Positions 18,892 through 28,769 of a stretch of DNA of 64,000 bases are shown one piece after another. The number at the start of each line of letters is the position of its first letter. The first letter of the stretch is position 1. Location of the stretch: contig DUSF01000054.1 in assembly GCA_012842745.1 (NCBI GenBank), positions 84,645 to 148,644 of the forward strand, given 5' to 3'. A program made the position numbers and the translations under genes. The notes under the pieces were generated by a model. The model was not told the DNA's origin, ran no database searches, and saw only the letters and a list, made by a program, of their open reading frames with translations. The DNA comes from Bacillus sp. (in: firmicutes) (GTDB lineage: Bacteria > Bacillota > Bacilli > Bacillales > Bacillaceae_J).

Positions 18892-20385
18892 TTGAACATA
18901 CAAGTAACAGGCATAGACCCTAAAAACGAACGTAATCTTCAACATATTGCTAATTTATTTTATGAAGAATGTAGCTTAACTACTAATAACTTGGAAAATC
19001 CGGATCTTATCATAAACTTTGAAATAAATAATTCGAGGCCAATCATTATATCAGCACAACTCTTTGACGTAAAAACGAATAAACAATATGAAACGCAATA
19101 TGAAAAAAAGAGCGAATCCCATCCCGGAACAAAGGGATGGGAGAAAGAAGTGCGGCAGGCGATTGCATACGCTTTTTTAACAGTGTTACAAGTGTTGACG
19201 GGAATCACACAAAAATGGGGGATTCTAACAGGAATTCGGCCAATAAAACTGCTTCATAACAAATTGAATCAAGGTGTCCTAAAGGAAGAAGCGCATGCTT
19301 TATTAAAAGCAAATTACATGATTCATCAAGATAAAATCAATCTTATGCAAACGATTGTTGATAAGCAGTTAAGAGCTGTACCTGATTTATTTTCCCTCCA
19401 AAATGAAGTGAGCATTTATATTGGCATTCCTTTTTGCCCGACTAAATGTGCTTATTGTACATTCCCAGCATATGCTATTAATGGCCGACAAGGCTCTGTA
19501 GACTCTTTCTTAGGCGGTCTTCATTATGAAATAAGGGAAATTGGTAAGTGGCTTAAAGAACAGGGCATTCCTATTACAACCATTTATTTTGGAGGCGGTA
19601 CACCTACGAGCATTACCGCAGATGAAATGGATATGCTTTATGAGGGAATGTATCAATCGTTCCCGAATATGGATAAGGTTCGCGAAATAACAGTGGAGGC
19701 GGGGCGTCCTGACACGATTACTATTGATAAATTAAAGATTCTAAAAAAGTGGAACATCGACAGAATCAGCATTAACCCACAGTCTTATATTCAGGAAACA
19801 TTAAAAGCAATCGGCCGGCACCATACAGTGGAAGAGACGATTAAAAAATTCATGCTTGCTCGGGAAATGGGGATGACCAATATTAATATGGACCTCATTA
19901 TCGGTCTCCCTGGAGAAGGTCTAGAAGAATTTGAGCACACGCTACATGAGACGGCGAAGCTAATGCCGGAATCTCTTACCATTCATACATTATCATTTAA
20001 ACGAGCATCAGAAATGACGCAAAATAAAGAAAAATATAAAGTGGCAGACCGTGATGAAATTCAAAAAATGATGAATAGAGCGTCTGAATGGACAAAAATA
20101 AACGGCTATACACCCTATTATCTATACCGTCAAAAAAATATTCTTGGTAACTTAGAAAATATCGGCTACTCTTTGCTGGGGCATGAAAGCTTGTATAATA
20201 TTTTAATAATGGAAGAACAGCAAACAATCATTGGCCTTGGCTGTGGAGCGGCTAGTAAATTAGTAGACCCGAAAACGAAAAAGATTACAAGGTTTGCCAA
20301 TCCAAAAGATCCAAAAACATATAATGATAACTATGAATATTATACAAACAAAAAAATCAAATTATTGTCGGAACAATTTTCCTGA
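18892..20385 (+). CDS. hemZ: oxygen-independent coproporphyrinogen III dehydrogenase family protein HemZ
   Basis: Radical-SAM enzyme of the HemZ branch, implicated in coproporphyrinogen III decarboxylation for haem synthesis. The [4Fe-4S] cluster motif is PFCPTKCAYCTFPAY (CxxxCxxC); GGGTPTSI and the HemN-type QSYIQETLKAIGRHHTVEET follow. 497 residues from TTG 18892, chosen by analogy to B. subtilis HemZ and because AGGTG lies six bases upstream; a GTG at 18883 would add three residues. The hemEHY genes lie 16 kb further on. Confidence 0.94.
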   Translation: MNIQVTGIDPKNERNLQHIANLFYEECSLTTNNLENPDLIINFEINNSRPIIISAQLFDVKTNKQYETQYEKKSESHPGTKGWEKEVRQAIAYAFLTVLQVLTGITQKWGILTGIRPIKLLHNKLNQGVLKEEAHALLKANYMIHQDKINLMQTIVDKQLRAVPDLFSLQNEVSIYIGIPFCPTKCAYCTFPAYAINGRQGSVDSFLGGLHYEIREIGKWLKEQGIPITTIYFGGGTPTSITADEMDMLYEGMYQSFPNMDKVREITVEAGRPDTITIDKLKILKKWNIDRISINPQSYIQETLKAIGRHHTVEETIKKFMLAREMGMTNINMDLIIGLPGEGLEEFEHTLHETAKLMPESLTIHTLSFKRASEMTQNKEKYKVADRDEIQKMMNRASEWTKINGYTPYYLYRQKNILGNLENIGYSLLGHESLYNILIMEEQQTIIGLGCGAASKLVDPKTKKITRFANPKDPKTYNDNYEYYTNKKIKLLSEQFS

Positions 20386-20500
20386 ATTGTGAATATTTCA
20401 TGATTAATAAACAAATAAAAAGGAATTGTTATCTTTTTACTGAATAAAGACAAGTAGCTAAAAATCTAGCAATAAAATTTTTGATGAAGGAGTGTTCCTA

Positions 20501-21274
20501 ATGTCCCAATCTGTGTTGTTAACTATCGAAGGGAGCATTGCAACGCTGCAATTGAACCGTCCCGATTGTATGAATGCGATGGATGTAGATATGATTAATG
20601 AACTTCTTGAAAAATTGAAGGAGGTAGCAATTAGTGATGCTAGTATTCTAATCCTTTGTGGAAACGGGAATGCTTTTTCAGCAGGTGGAGACATTAAGAC
20701 AATGCTTTGGAATGCAGATGAAGATGAATTTGACCGTGTAATGAATACGATTAACGAAATGATTATGACTTTGTATGCTTTGCCAAAATTGGTCATTAGT
20801 GCTATTCATGGACCAGCAGCAGGTCTTGGCTTTAGTTTTGCATTAGCAGCAGACTATGTTATTGCTGATAAAAACGCAAAGGTTGCCATGAATTTTATTA
20901 ATATCGGATTAATCCCAGATGGCGGGGGACATTTCTTCTTGAAAAAACGTTTAGGAGATCTTAAGGCATTGCAAGTAATCTGGGAAGGAAAGGCTTACTC
21001 TCCAACAGAAGCTTTAGAGTTGGGATTAGTAGATGAAGTTTCCGAATGTGAAGCAATTGAGGCCGCTTATAATAAGGCAAATGAATGGCTCCAAAAACCA
21101 ACGGAAGCGATGATTAAGTCGAAAAAAATTATCGCTGATAGCAGTCGCCATAATCTATTAGAAATTTTAAAAATGGAAAAGATAGGTCAAATTAGGATGC
21201 GTGAAACGGATGACCATAAAGAAGGAATGAACGCTTTTCTTGAGAAAAGAACGCCGGTGTTTACGGGAAGATAA
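20501..21274 (+). CDS. yhaR: YhaR, enoyl-CoA hydratase/isomerase-family protein
   Basis: 257 residues from ATG 20501 with AAGGAG eight bases upstream. Crotonase fold: oxyanion-hole sequences AFSAGGDIKTM and IHGPAAGLGFSFALAADYVI. The hydratase Glu positions fall in FINIGLIPDGGGHFFLKKRL, where the residue at the second Glu position is Asp (PDGGG), as in several isomerase or degradation paralogues. Exact substrate unknown; fatty-acid or ring catabolism is possible. Confidence 0.88.
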   Translation: MSQSVLLTIEGSIATLQLNRPDCMNAMDVDMINELLEKLKEVAISDASILILCGNGNAFSAGGDIKTMLWNADEDEFDRVMNTINEMIMTLYALPKLVISAIHGPAAGLGFSFALAADYVIADKNAKVAMNFINIGLIPDGGGHFFLKKRLGDLKALQVIWEGKAYSPTEALELGLVDEVSECEAIEAAYNKANEWLQKPTEAMIKSKKIIADSSRHNLLEILKMEKIGQIRMRETDDHKEGMNAFLEKRTPVFTGR

Positions 21275-21317
21275 GGAGACAGTGGGACAGATAGATGATC
21301 CTTCTGTCTCCTTTTTC
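21273..21317 (+). terminator. terminator of yhaR
   Basis: AAGGAGACAG/CTGTCTCCTT stem followed by TTTTT. It converges on the small gene at 21319. Confidence 0.8.
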
Positions 21318-21318
21318 C

Positions 21319-21459
21319 TTACTCCTTTTTAAATTGTTGGTTATTATTTGATTGAAAAGCATGCTCTACTAGTTCTTTTTGCTGCCCGGGGTTCCTTTTT
21401 CCTTGTACACTTGCTGCGGCCACACCTTTTTTACTTGGATTTGCTTTAAATTTCGCCAT
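21319..21459 (-). CDS. 46-residue basic protein, possibly spore-related
   Basis: ATG 21459 is preceded by a full-consensus GGAGGTGAT, and the frame runs 46 codons to TAA at 21319. The product is basic and Gln/Asn/Lys-rich (MAKFKANPSKKGVAAASVQG ... RNPGQQKELVEHAFQ), with no membrane segment. Composition recalls minor small acid-soluble spore proteins, but I cannot match a family. The strong ribosome binding site is the main support. Confidence 0.65.
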   Translation of the reverse strand: MAKFKANPSKKGVAAASVQGKRNPGQQKELVEHAFQSNNNQQFKKE

Positions 21460-21577
21460 TTACAAAATCACCTCCACATTCTTATATTTTCCGAAAAAGA
21501 TTTTTATATGAGTTTTACGAATATGCGTTCGATATGTTAAAATAAAAGTAATATATTTTTGGAAAGACGTGGTTTTG

Positions 21578-22804
21578 ATGGATGCAATTAAATTTATACA
21601 TACTGCTGACCTTCATTTAGACAGCCCTTTTAAAGGGTTAAATCATTTGCCAACCCCTATTTTTAAAAAATTAAAAGAAAGCACGTTTGTTTCATTTAAT
21701 CGAATAATCGAGCTTGCTATTAGCGAACACATTGATTTTGTATTAGTAGCGGGTGATTTATTCGATAATCATATTCGTAGTTTAAAGGCACAAATTAGCC
21801 TGCGAAAAGGGTTTGAAAGGCTGGAGGAAGCTGGAATATGCGTATATGTTATTCATGGCAACCACGACCATTTAGGGGGTAGTTGGGCAGAGCTAACATG
21901 GCCGGAAAATGTCTATTTTTTTTCAGAAAATGTGGAGGTCACCCCTTTTCAAAAAAAAGGTAAAACATTGGCGTATATTCATGGCTTCAGTTATGAAAAA
22001 CGTGCTGTCACTGAAAATATGGTTAAATATTATCATAAAAAAGAAGACGATTTATTTCATATCGGGATGCTACACGGGAATTTAGAAGGAAAGGACGAGC
22101 ATGACCCATATGCCCCTTTTACAATCAATCAGCTGTTAGAAAAAAATTTCGATTATTGGGCACTTGGGCATATACATAAACGGCAAATTCTCCATGAAAA
22201 TCCAACTATTATTTACCCGGGAAATATTCAAGGGAGACATCGGAAAGAATTTGGTGATAAAGGCTGCTTTGTTGTCGAATTAACGAAACTTGAAACAAAA
22301 CAGCGATTTGTTCCTTGTGCCCCGATTGTCTGGGAAACGGAAAATATTACAATTGATTCGTTGGTAACTGTCGATGAATTAATTATTGCGATAAAAACAT
22401 GTAAAGAACGATATCGAAATCTTCGTCAAGGAGCGATTGTAACAATTAATTTGCTTGGAAGCGGCCTGCTTCATGAAGAGCTAAATGATAGCCAGTTCAT
22501 AAATGATTTATGTGACATTGTTAATGAAGGCGAAGAGTTAGCAGAAAACTTCGTTTGGGTGGCTTCATGTCAAAATAATACAGCGATACCATATAATCGA
22601 AATCTATTAAAAAGTGAAGCCCATTTTATTAGCGATTTATTGCAGCAGGTTGATGATTATAATGACGATTTTTTTGAAGAAGCTTTAGGGATGTTGCTCA
22701 AAAACCATAAGGTCAACCCATTTTTACAAAATGTGAAGGAAGACCGTAGGGAAATTCTCGTTAAAGCTGAAAGGCTTCTTTTACATGAATTGTTGAAGGG
22801 GTAG
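21578..22804 (+). CDS. yhaO: YhaO, Mre11/SbcD-like metallophosphoesterase
   Basis: 408 residues from ATG 21578 (an in-frame GTG at 21569 is too close to GGAAAG). Metal-ligand motifs of the calcineurin-like nuclease fold are in order: TADLHLDSP, VAGDLFDN, IHGNHDHLG, MLHGNLEG and WALGHIHKR. It is the nuclease partner of YhaN, analogous to SbcD/Mre11 with SbcC/Rad50. The genes are 10 bases apart. Confidence 0.94.
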   Translation: MDAIKFIHTADLHLDSPFKGLNHLPTPIFKKLKESTFVSFNRIIELAISEHIDFVLVAGDLFDNHIRSLKAQISLRKGFERLEEAGICVYVIHGNHDHLGGSWAELTWPENVYFFSENVEVTPFQKKGKTLAYIHGFSYEKRAVTENMVKYYHKKEDDLFHIGMLHGNLEGKDEHDPYAPFTINQLLEKNFDYWALGHIHKRQILHENPTIIYPGNIQGRHRKEFGDKGCFVVELTKLETKQRFVPCAPIVWETENITIDSLVTVDELIIAIKTCKERYRNLRQGAIVTINLLGSGLLHEELNDSQFINDLCDIVNEGEELAENFVWVASCQNNTAIPYNRNLLKSEAHFISDLLQQVDDYNDDFFEEALGMLLKNHKVNPFLQNVKEDRREILVKAERLLLHELLKG

Positions 22805-22814
22805 GGGTATCAGA

Positions 22815-25547
22815 ATGAAAATACGAACGATTCATATTTACGGTTTCGGACAATTTGAAAATAAAATGTTTCAATTGCAGCCAACAAAATCGCTTCATGT
22901 TTTATTCGGACATAATGAAGCAGGAAAATCAACAATTACGGCTTTTATCCTTGCGATTTTTTTTGGGTTTCCCGCAAGGAATCAAACTGAAAATCGTTAT
23001 GAACCGAAAACAGGTGCCAAATATGGTGGCAAGGTGACGGTAGAAACTGCTGATAAAGTTATCACAATCGAGCGGGTAAAAGGACGATCAACAGGAGAAC
23101 TTTTAATTTTTAACGAGGATGGCACCGTCTGTGAGGAGGATGAACGAGAAGCATTATTTAAAGGGCTTGATCGTGCGCTTTATCAGTCTATTTTTTCGTT
23201 TGGTTTTAAAGGGCTGCAGGCAATTGAAAACGTGACGTCAACTGAATTGAGCCATTATTTATTTACGGCAGGAACGACTGGTGGCCAAGCTCTATTTGAG
23301 ATGGAGAAAAAATTAACAAAAAAACTAGATGAGCTCTATAAACCATCTGGACGTAAACCATTATTAAATGAAAAATTAGCGGAATTAGAGTGCGTTCGCA
23401 ATGAATTAAAAAAATGGGAAGGTAAAGTCGAACTTTACAATAAGTATGTTCAGGAACAAGAACGTTTAAAAGTTCGTTTAAATGAAATGGGGGAAAAAAT
23501 AACTCAGCTCCAATCATTAGTAAAAGAATATGAAAAAAAACAAATGCTTGAGCCTCATATTACAGAGCGCAAAAAGTGGCAAATTCAACTTAGCCAGATA
23601 AGCGATTTTGAGCCTTTTCCTGTAAATGGGCTTGAGCGTCTAGCGCAACTTCAAACAGAAATGCGTCCCTTAAAAGGACAGGCACTTTCGCTTTCGCAAA
23701 AAATATCTGATTTACAAAAAGAAATGGATGCAACCAACTATAAAGAAGATTCTATTGCACAGGAAGTAAAAGTCCGATCTTTAAAGGAGAAGCAAAAAGT
23801 TTATGAAATGCAAGAAATAGAAAAAGAAAAAATCAGCTTATCGTTAACATATGAACAGGAAGAAATTAACGTCATTATTGGGAAGCTTGGCAGCGGCTAT
23901 AATGAGGAGATTATAAACGAAATTGATATAAGTCTTACAATTAAGGAACAGCTAAAAAATTTAATAACTAAAGTGGAGCGTTTAAACAATCAACAAACGT
24001 TTTTAGATGAGCAATTTAATAAAGCAAAAGCGGAACTTGAACAAGCAGAAGCAGCTTTGCAAAAATTGAAAAAGGAGAAGCAAAAAAATAAAAAGCCAAT
24101 GCTTGCAGTCATCCTCTCTCTTCTCGCAACATTTGCTGGGGGAATCATACTTTGGGTTTTAAGTGAGAGTATTTATCCGCTCGTTATTTCAGTTATTATT
24201 TTATTAGGGTTATCTTTATATAAGTTCACTTTTAAAAATGCCAAAAATCAGCAAATCGAAAAAGAGCAAGTACTTTTAAAACAAAAGGAAAAAATCTTTG
24301 ATGATATTGTAAAGCAATATGAAAGCTGGGAGCAGGAATTTCATCAAGCCGAACAGGAACTGGCGGCTTTTTGTTGTAAGCATAAATTTCCAAATGAATT
24401 GCCAGCAACGCTATTAATGAGTGCCTTTGAATGGCTTGAAGAACTAAAAAAACGAATTCGTACAAAAAGTCATTTATTATTGGAGCGGGAGCGGCTGGAA
24501 AAAGAGGTAACAATATTTACAGCCGACGTTAAGGAACTGATTGAGATTTTTAATTTGCAGACAGAGTTTTCGTTGTTGGCACTAGACAAAATCATTGACA
24601 TAATCGAGAAAGAAAAAGAAAAAAAATATAGAGTTTATCAGCTGAATGAGAAGGGAAAGGAATATCACGATGAATTGACAGCGCTTGAACAGCAGATGCA
24701 ATATTTAGAAACGGAAATAAAAGTTTTATTTTCTAGCGCCAATGTGGAAGATGAGGATTCATTTAGACAAAAAGGGAAGGCAAATGAGGAATATTCTGCC
24801 GTAAAGGCAAAGCTGCAAGCGATTGAAAGCTATTTACAATCGGTACTAAAAGCGGGTGAGGAACGCTATATTGATGAGATTGCAAATGAGAATATACATT
24901 ACGAGCAAATCATTGATAAAACAACAGAAGCAATAACAAATGCTGATTCAGAAAGAAAACAGCTGCAAGTTAGGCTTGCTGATATAAGCGTTGAAATAAA
25001 AAATTTAGAAGAAGGAACTGCATATTCAGACCTTGTGCACCGTTATGAAGTATTGAAGGATGAATTTCAAAGGGAAGCAGGCGAATGGGCAGTTTACAAG
25101 GTTGCCAAAGACTTGATTGATCGAACAAAAGATTATTATCGGATGGTGCGGCTGCCACAAGTTATTCAGACCGCACAAACTTATTTTTCATTTTTAACGT
25201 TCGATAAGTATCCACTTCTTAATGCACCGACCGAAGACAGCGGCTTTATCGTAGAGCGTCATGATGGCATTCGTTTTACACCAAATGAATTAAGTCAGGC
25301 GACAACGGAACAGCTTTATTTATCGCTGCGATTAAGCTTAGCTAGGAATTTTCGTTCAATAACACCTTTGCCAATTATAATTGATGATAGTTTTGTCAAT
25401 TTCGATAAGGAAAGAACGAAGCGTGCACTAGAGCTTATTCGGGAAATAGCGAAGGATCATCAAATATTATTTTTTACATGCCACCAACATATCGTAGAGC
25501 TTTTTGATGAAGCCGAAATGATTAAACTAGAAGGAAGCAGGGGATGA
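22815..25547 (+). CDS. yhaN: YhaN, Rad50/SbcC-like ATPase with membrane segments
   Basis: 910 residues. Walker A GHNEAGKST is near residue 33; the signature region NELSQATTEQLYLSLRLSLA and Walker B LPIIIDDSFVNFD lie at the C-terminus. Two long coiled coils are separated by two hydrophobic helices (about residues 429-447 and 452-470, PMLAVILSLLATFAGGIILW then LVISVIILLGLSLY), where Rad50 has a zinc hook. This would tether the complex to the membrane. Paired with YhaO; proposed role in DNA end processing or repair. Confidence 0.93.
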   Translation: MKIRTIHIYGFGQFENKMFQLQPTKSLHVLFGHNEAGKSTITAFILAIFFGFPARNQTENRYEPKTGAKYGGKVTVETADKVITIERVKGRSTGELLIFNEDGTVCEEDEREALFKGLDRALYQSIFSFGFKGLQAIENVTSTELSHYLFTAGTTGGQALFEMEKKLTKKLDELYKPSGRKPLLNEKLAELECVRNELKKWEGKVELYNKYVQEQERLKVRLNEMGEKITQLQSLVKEYEKKQMLEPHITERKKWQIQLSQISDFEPFPVNGLERLAQLQTEMRPLKGQALSLSQKISDLQKEMDATNYKEDSIAQEVKVRSLKEKQKVYEMQEIEKEKISLSLTYEQEEINVIIGKLGSGYNEEIINEIDISLTIKEQLKNLITKVERLNNQQTFLDEQFNKAKAELEQAEAALQKLKKEKQKNKKPMLAVILSLLATFAGGIILWVLSESIYPLVISVIILLGLSLYKFTFKNAKNQQIEKEQVLLKQKEKIFDDIVKQYESWEQEFHQAEQELAAFCCKHKFPNELPATLLMSAFEWLEELKKRIRTKSHLLLERERLEKEVTIFTADVKELIEIFNLQTEFSLLALDKIIDIIEKEKEKKYRVYQLNEKGKEYHDELTALEQQMQYLETEIKVLFSSANVEDEDSFRQKGKANEEYSAVKAKLQAIESYLQSVLKAGEERYIDEIANENIHYEQIIDKTTEAITNADSERKQLQVRLADISVEIKNLEEGTAYSDLVHRYEVLKDEFQREAGEWAVYKVAKDLIDRTKDYYRMVRLPQVIQTAQTYFSFLTFDKYPLLNAPTEDSGFIVERHDGIRFTPNELSQATTEQLYLSLRLSLARNFRSITPLPIIIDDSFVNFDKERTKRALELIREIAKDHQILFFTCHQHIVELFDEAEMIKLEGSRG

Positions 25548-25558
25548 TTCCCTGCTTC

Positions 25559-26797
25559 CTACTTTACTTCCTCCGTATTTTCATAGCGGCTATCAAGAAA
25601 ATCGACAAAATGGATAAGATAGCCTTCGATTGTTTGTGGATTACGAACACAAGATCCCCATTCAGGCAAGCCATGGTGACAAAGGATGCAATGGTGCATA
25701 TGGTGAATATCCTCCAATGAAATCATAATATTCTCCGATTCAATAATTTTAGAGAGCAATAAAACGCCATACGGAATATGCCCAACCATTACACCAAGCT
25801 CATCCATCATAATGCCAGTCGCTTTTCTGTTTTCTAACGATGAATGGTCGGCTGTAGGGAATAAAAATTTAAAATCCTCAAACGTTTTTCCAGCATGATG
25901 ATACTCAAGCAGTTTTCCAATATCATGGAAAAGAATACTAACGATTAATAAATCATAATTTGCCACTTGGCCTTTATGCTTAGCCATCCCGTAAAACATT
26001 GAATAAAGATGGTCAATCGTATCTTTCCATACAAATGAACGGGAATTTGAGCCAGGGTTGTCGGTTTGTAAATCAGCCCATAATTCATCTTTAAGTGCTT
26101 TTTCAACGCGATGAATGAGTTTGAAAACAGCCTGAAACGGGTTATCCTCAAATTTTACGATATAGCGGGCAATACGCATCAGTCCAACGGTATGCTTCAA
26201 TAAGCCGCCTAAATAATTATGGTGATGTCCTTTGGCCGCAGGCCTGATTCGAAACTGGTCCCAAAAGCGGTCCATAGCCTTAATGGCGATTTCTTTAAAA
26301 GGTGATTGAAGCTCATATAGATAGCTGAACAGTTCAATAGTTAAATCTTCAATATTTTGTTTCGTTGAGGCAATAAGGGAAAACGGATTAATATTTTCCT
26401 TGCACGGCTGTATTTTGTGTATTGAGATTGATTTATGGCCTCTATAATCCTCGACTTTTCCACTTACTTGAAACAAATTATATTCTTCAAGCATTGGTGT
26501 ATAGCGAGCCAATGCACCGTCATTGTCCCACATTTTCGCATTGATTGCGCCATTACTGTTGCTGAATTTAAATTTTAAATATTGTTTATCAGTTTTTGTT
26601 TTTTCAACTGTATATTCAGTCAAAAGGAGCTGCGCATTTACATCATTGCCTTTAACTTCAGTTTCAATATTAAAATCACTTTTCCCTTCCTCCCAGACAG
26701 GAGGTGGATACTTATTCAAAATGGTTGCTCGTTCTTCCTCAGTACTATTGATTCGAACGGGGACAAAATCATAAAAATATGTTTTTCTGTTTTCCAT
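25559..26797 (-). CDS. yhaM: YhaM-family 3'-5' exoribonuclease, long form
   Basis: 412 residues: an N-terminal extension of about 50 residues, an OB-fold nucleic-acid-binding domain (about 55-130) and a C-terminal HD phosphohydrolase domain. HD landmarks are HNYLGGLLKHTVGLM, ILFHDIGKLLEYH and CHHGLPEWGS. B. subtilis YhaM is about 314 residues; here an insertion of some 60-70 residues separates HTVGLM from HDIGK. It converges on yhaN, whereas I recall the B. subtilis yhaONM genes as co-oriented, so this may be an inverted or paralogous member. Confidence 0.85.
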   Translation of the reverse strand: MENRKTYFYDFVPVRINSTEEERATILNKYPPPVWEEGKSDFNIETEVKGNDVNAQLLLTEYTVEKTKTDKQYLKFKFSNSNGAINAKMWDNDGALARYTPMLEEYNLFQVSGKVEDYRGHKSISIHKIQPCKENINPFSLIASTKQNIEDLTIELFSYLYELQSPFKEIAIKAMDRFWDQFRIRPAAKGHHHNYLGGLLKHTVGLMRIARYIVKFEDNPFQAVFKLIHRVEKALKDELWADLQTDNPGSNSRSFVWKDTIDHLYSMFYGMAKHKGQVANYDLLIVSILFHDIGKLLEYHHAGKTFEDFKFLFPTADHSSLENRKATGIMMDELGVMVGHIPYGVLLLSKIIESENIMISLEDIHHMHHCILCHHGLPEWGSCVRNPQTIEGYLIHFVDFLDSRYENTEEVK

Positions 26798-26989
26798 TTA
26801 CTTCCTCCGTGTTTATCGACTCGTTATTTGTATTATAACCTAAATGGGCTCGGTTTTGTGTGAAATTACTATAGTTTCGCGTCAATCATCGCAGATGTTT
26901 TACGCATAATTTCCCAGCGCCATCATATTTTTTAATAAAGCCTGTCTACTGAAAAAATTGGATTTTACTTTAAAAAAGGGGTGAACACA

Positions 26990-27175
26990 ATGTTAACATT
27001 GCCATGGTGGATTTATCTTGTGTTAGCAGGAATCATTTTTAGTGCCTTTATGATGGTGAAAACGGCGAAGGAAGAGCAGGATGTAGATATGGAGTTTATC
27101 GAAAAAGAAGGCGAAATTTATATACAAAGAATGGAAGAGGAAAGAGCACGGCGGAAGGAGCAGATGCAAAACTAG
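26990..27175 (+). CDS. yhaL: YhaL, small sporulation-associated membrane protein
   Basis: 61 residues from ATG 26990 with AGGGGTG upstream. One N-terminal membrane helix (LPWWIYLVLAGIIFSAFMMV) and a highly charged cytoplasmic tail (EFIEKEGEIYIQRMEEERAR). Position before prsA matches yhaL. The role in sporulation is only by family association. Confidence 0.85.
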   Translation: MLTLPWWIYLVLAGIIFSAFMMVKTAKEEQDVDMEFIEKEGEIYIQRMEEERARRKEQMQN

Positions 27176-27184
27176 AAATGTGTT

Positions 27185-27224
27185 TGCGGCCAGTTTTTAA
27201 CCAGTAGGCTAAAATGTGGCCGCA
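27185..27224. terminator. hairpin between convergent yhaL and prsA
   Basis: TGCGGCCA and TGGCCGCA arms with a 24-base loop; shared by both convergent genes. Confidence 0.65.
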
Positions 27225-27231
27225 TTCCCGC

Positions 27232-28104
27232 TTATTTTTCCCCATTAATAAAATCAAAAGTACCTTTTAAATCTGCATCCTTAACTTTAATATTTGCTTC
27301 TTTTAATTCATTTTTAATTTTTTCTTGGACAACAGTTGGGTCCTCTTGAGCTTTTTCTTGAGCTAGTTCTTTTCGTATTTCATCCTTCATTTCATCGAAA
27401 GGTTTTAAAGCTTTTTTGTCAGTTAGTTTGATGATGTGATAGCCAAAGTCCGTTTTTACAAGGTCACTAACTTCCCCAATGTTCAGTGCGTAGGCCGCAT
27501 CTTCGAAAGGTTTCATCATAAATCCCGTTCCAAAGTAGCCTAAATCTCCACCTTTTGCAGCGGAGCCAGGGTCTTCAGAATATTCTTTTGCTAGTTTCGC
27601 AAAATCTTCCTCGTGTTTAACTTTTTGTAAAACGTCTTTCGCTGTTTTCTCATCTTTAATTAAAATATGACTTGCTTTTATTTCAGGTTTCATTTCATCA
27701 TATTTCTTTTTCATCTCATCCTCAGGAATTTCGAAATAGTTAACAAGTGCTTTATCTTGAATGAGCTGAAGACGAAGGGTGTCTTTGAAGGCTTTTTCAT
27801 CTTGGACCCCATTTGATGCAAGGAACATTTGGAATTGATCTCCATATTGTTCTTTCAGTTTTGCAAGTTCGGCATCTACTTCTTTGTCCGTAACAGGATA
27901 CTTTTCACCGAGCACTTTTTCTAATGCTAGTTTGTATAGAACATTCCGACCGTATTGTTGTTTTAGTTCATTATATAACTCATCCTGTGTAATATTTCCA
28001 GCCTTCGTTTCGGCAATTACATTAGAGCTACCAGTATTTCCACTACATGCAGCTAGTCCAAAAATTGTTACGGCCGCTGTTGCTGAGAGAATCCACTTTT
28101 TCAT
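27232..28104 (-). CDS. prsA: PrsA foldase, peptidyl-prolyl isomerase lipoprotein
   Basis: Extracytoplasmic chaperone for secreted proteins. 290 residues from ATG 28104 (GAGGAG upstream). Lipoprotein signal [20 protein letters not shown] with lipobox LAAC. A parvulin domain spans about residues 130-225 ([38 protein letters not shown]), flanked by NC domains. In B. subtilis scoC (hpr) lies nearby as here. Essential or nearly so in bacilli. Confidence 0.96.
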   Translation of the reverse strand: MKKWILSATAAVTIFGLAACSGNTGSSNVIAETKAGNITQDELYNELKQQYGRNVLYKLALEKVLGEKYPVTDKEVDAELAKLKEQYGDQFQMFLASNGVQDEKAFKDTLRLQLIQDKALVNYFEIPEDEMKKKYDEMKPEIKASHILIKDEKTAKDVLQKVKHEEDFAKLAKEYSEDPGSAAKGGDLGYFGTGFMMKPFEDAAYALNIGEVSDLVKTDFGYHIIKLTDKKALKPFDEMKDEIRKELAQEKAQEDPTVVQEKIKNELKEANIKVKDADLKGTFDFINGEK

Positions 28105-28278
28105 CTTTGACACTCCTCGTATTTTCAAAATTTAACCTATGACATGACATACTATATCATATTTTTTATGTTATATAAAAATTATATTTTCGTATCGGTA
28201 TAAATAAGGACAGTGGCCCATTCGTTTATTTTATTTATTGCATAATATGGGATAAAGCCTACGAGGGAGGTGTTCGTT

Positions 28279-28380
28279 ATGTCTGAACAGGTTGGCTATG
28301 GTGGCTATGGTGGGGGATTTACATTAATCATTATTTTATTCATATTATTAATCATTGTAGGTGCATCTTGGTATTGGTAA
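28279..28380 (+). CDS. YjcZ-family sporulation peptide
   Basis: 33 residues: MSEQVGYGGYGGGFTLIIIL followed by a hydrophobic stretch ending in GASWYW. The Gly/Tyr-rich head and single membrane helix are typical of the tiny YjcZ family of sporulation proteins. GGGAGGTG precedes ATG 28279. Confidence 0.9.
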   Translation: MSEQVGYGGYGGGFTLIIILFILLIIVGASWYW

Positions 28381-28404
28381 GAAACGAGGAGAATACTATG
28401 AAAA

Positions 28405-28433
28405 AACAAGGGGCTAGTAATCGGCCTCTTGTT
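28405..28433. terminator. bidirectional terminator between YjcZ-type gene and small membrane gene
   Basis: AACAAG-GGGC pairs with GCC-TCTTGTT; a run of six A on the left gives a T-run on the minus strand. Confidence 0.75.
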
Positions 28434-28616
28434 CTAATATACGAAAAGAATTTCAATATAAGTGGAAATAAGCAGAATAGTTATTAGTACATTTATTGTT
28501 CGAAAAACCTTTGGTTGACGTTCTTCGGGAATCTCTTTTCGTAGACACATTTGGTTTGTCATTGAATTAATTATATATAAAAAGAAAACCGCAAATGTAA
28601 TGAACGGGAATACCAT
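28434..28616 (-). CDS. small two-helix membrane protein
   Basis: 60 residues with two hydrophobic segments (MVFPFITFAVFFLYIINSM and VLITILLISTYIEILFVY) joined by a charged loop (RKEIPEERQPK). GGAGGAATC lies nine bases before ATG 28616. Not assigned to a named family. Confidence 0.7.
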   Translation of the reverse strand: MVFPFITFAVFFLYIINSMTNQMCLRKEIPEERQPKVFRTINVLITILLISTYIEILFVY

Positions 28617-28725
28617 TTTATTGAGATTCCTCCTTTACAAAATATAGTAGCTTAAAAGATTTACATTTGTACATGTAAATAACAATACCAAAAAAAAGAA
28701 GAAAAAGATAGTTTATAACGATAAA

Positions 28726-28766
28726 GGGACTGTCACCAAATTTATCCGACATATTGGAGACAGCCC
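28726..28766 (-). terminator. hairpin after yhaJ
   Basis: On the minus strand GGG-CTGTC-CCAA pairs with TTGG-GACAG-CCC, followed by TTTATC; T-run is short. Confidence 0.6.
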
Positions 28767-28769
28767 TTA

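Noticed and set aside
28398..28487. 29-codon frame after the YjcZ-type gene with GAGGAG upstream
   Set aside because: It consists mostly of the bidirectional terminator hairpin and overlaps the better supported minus-strand gene.
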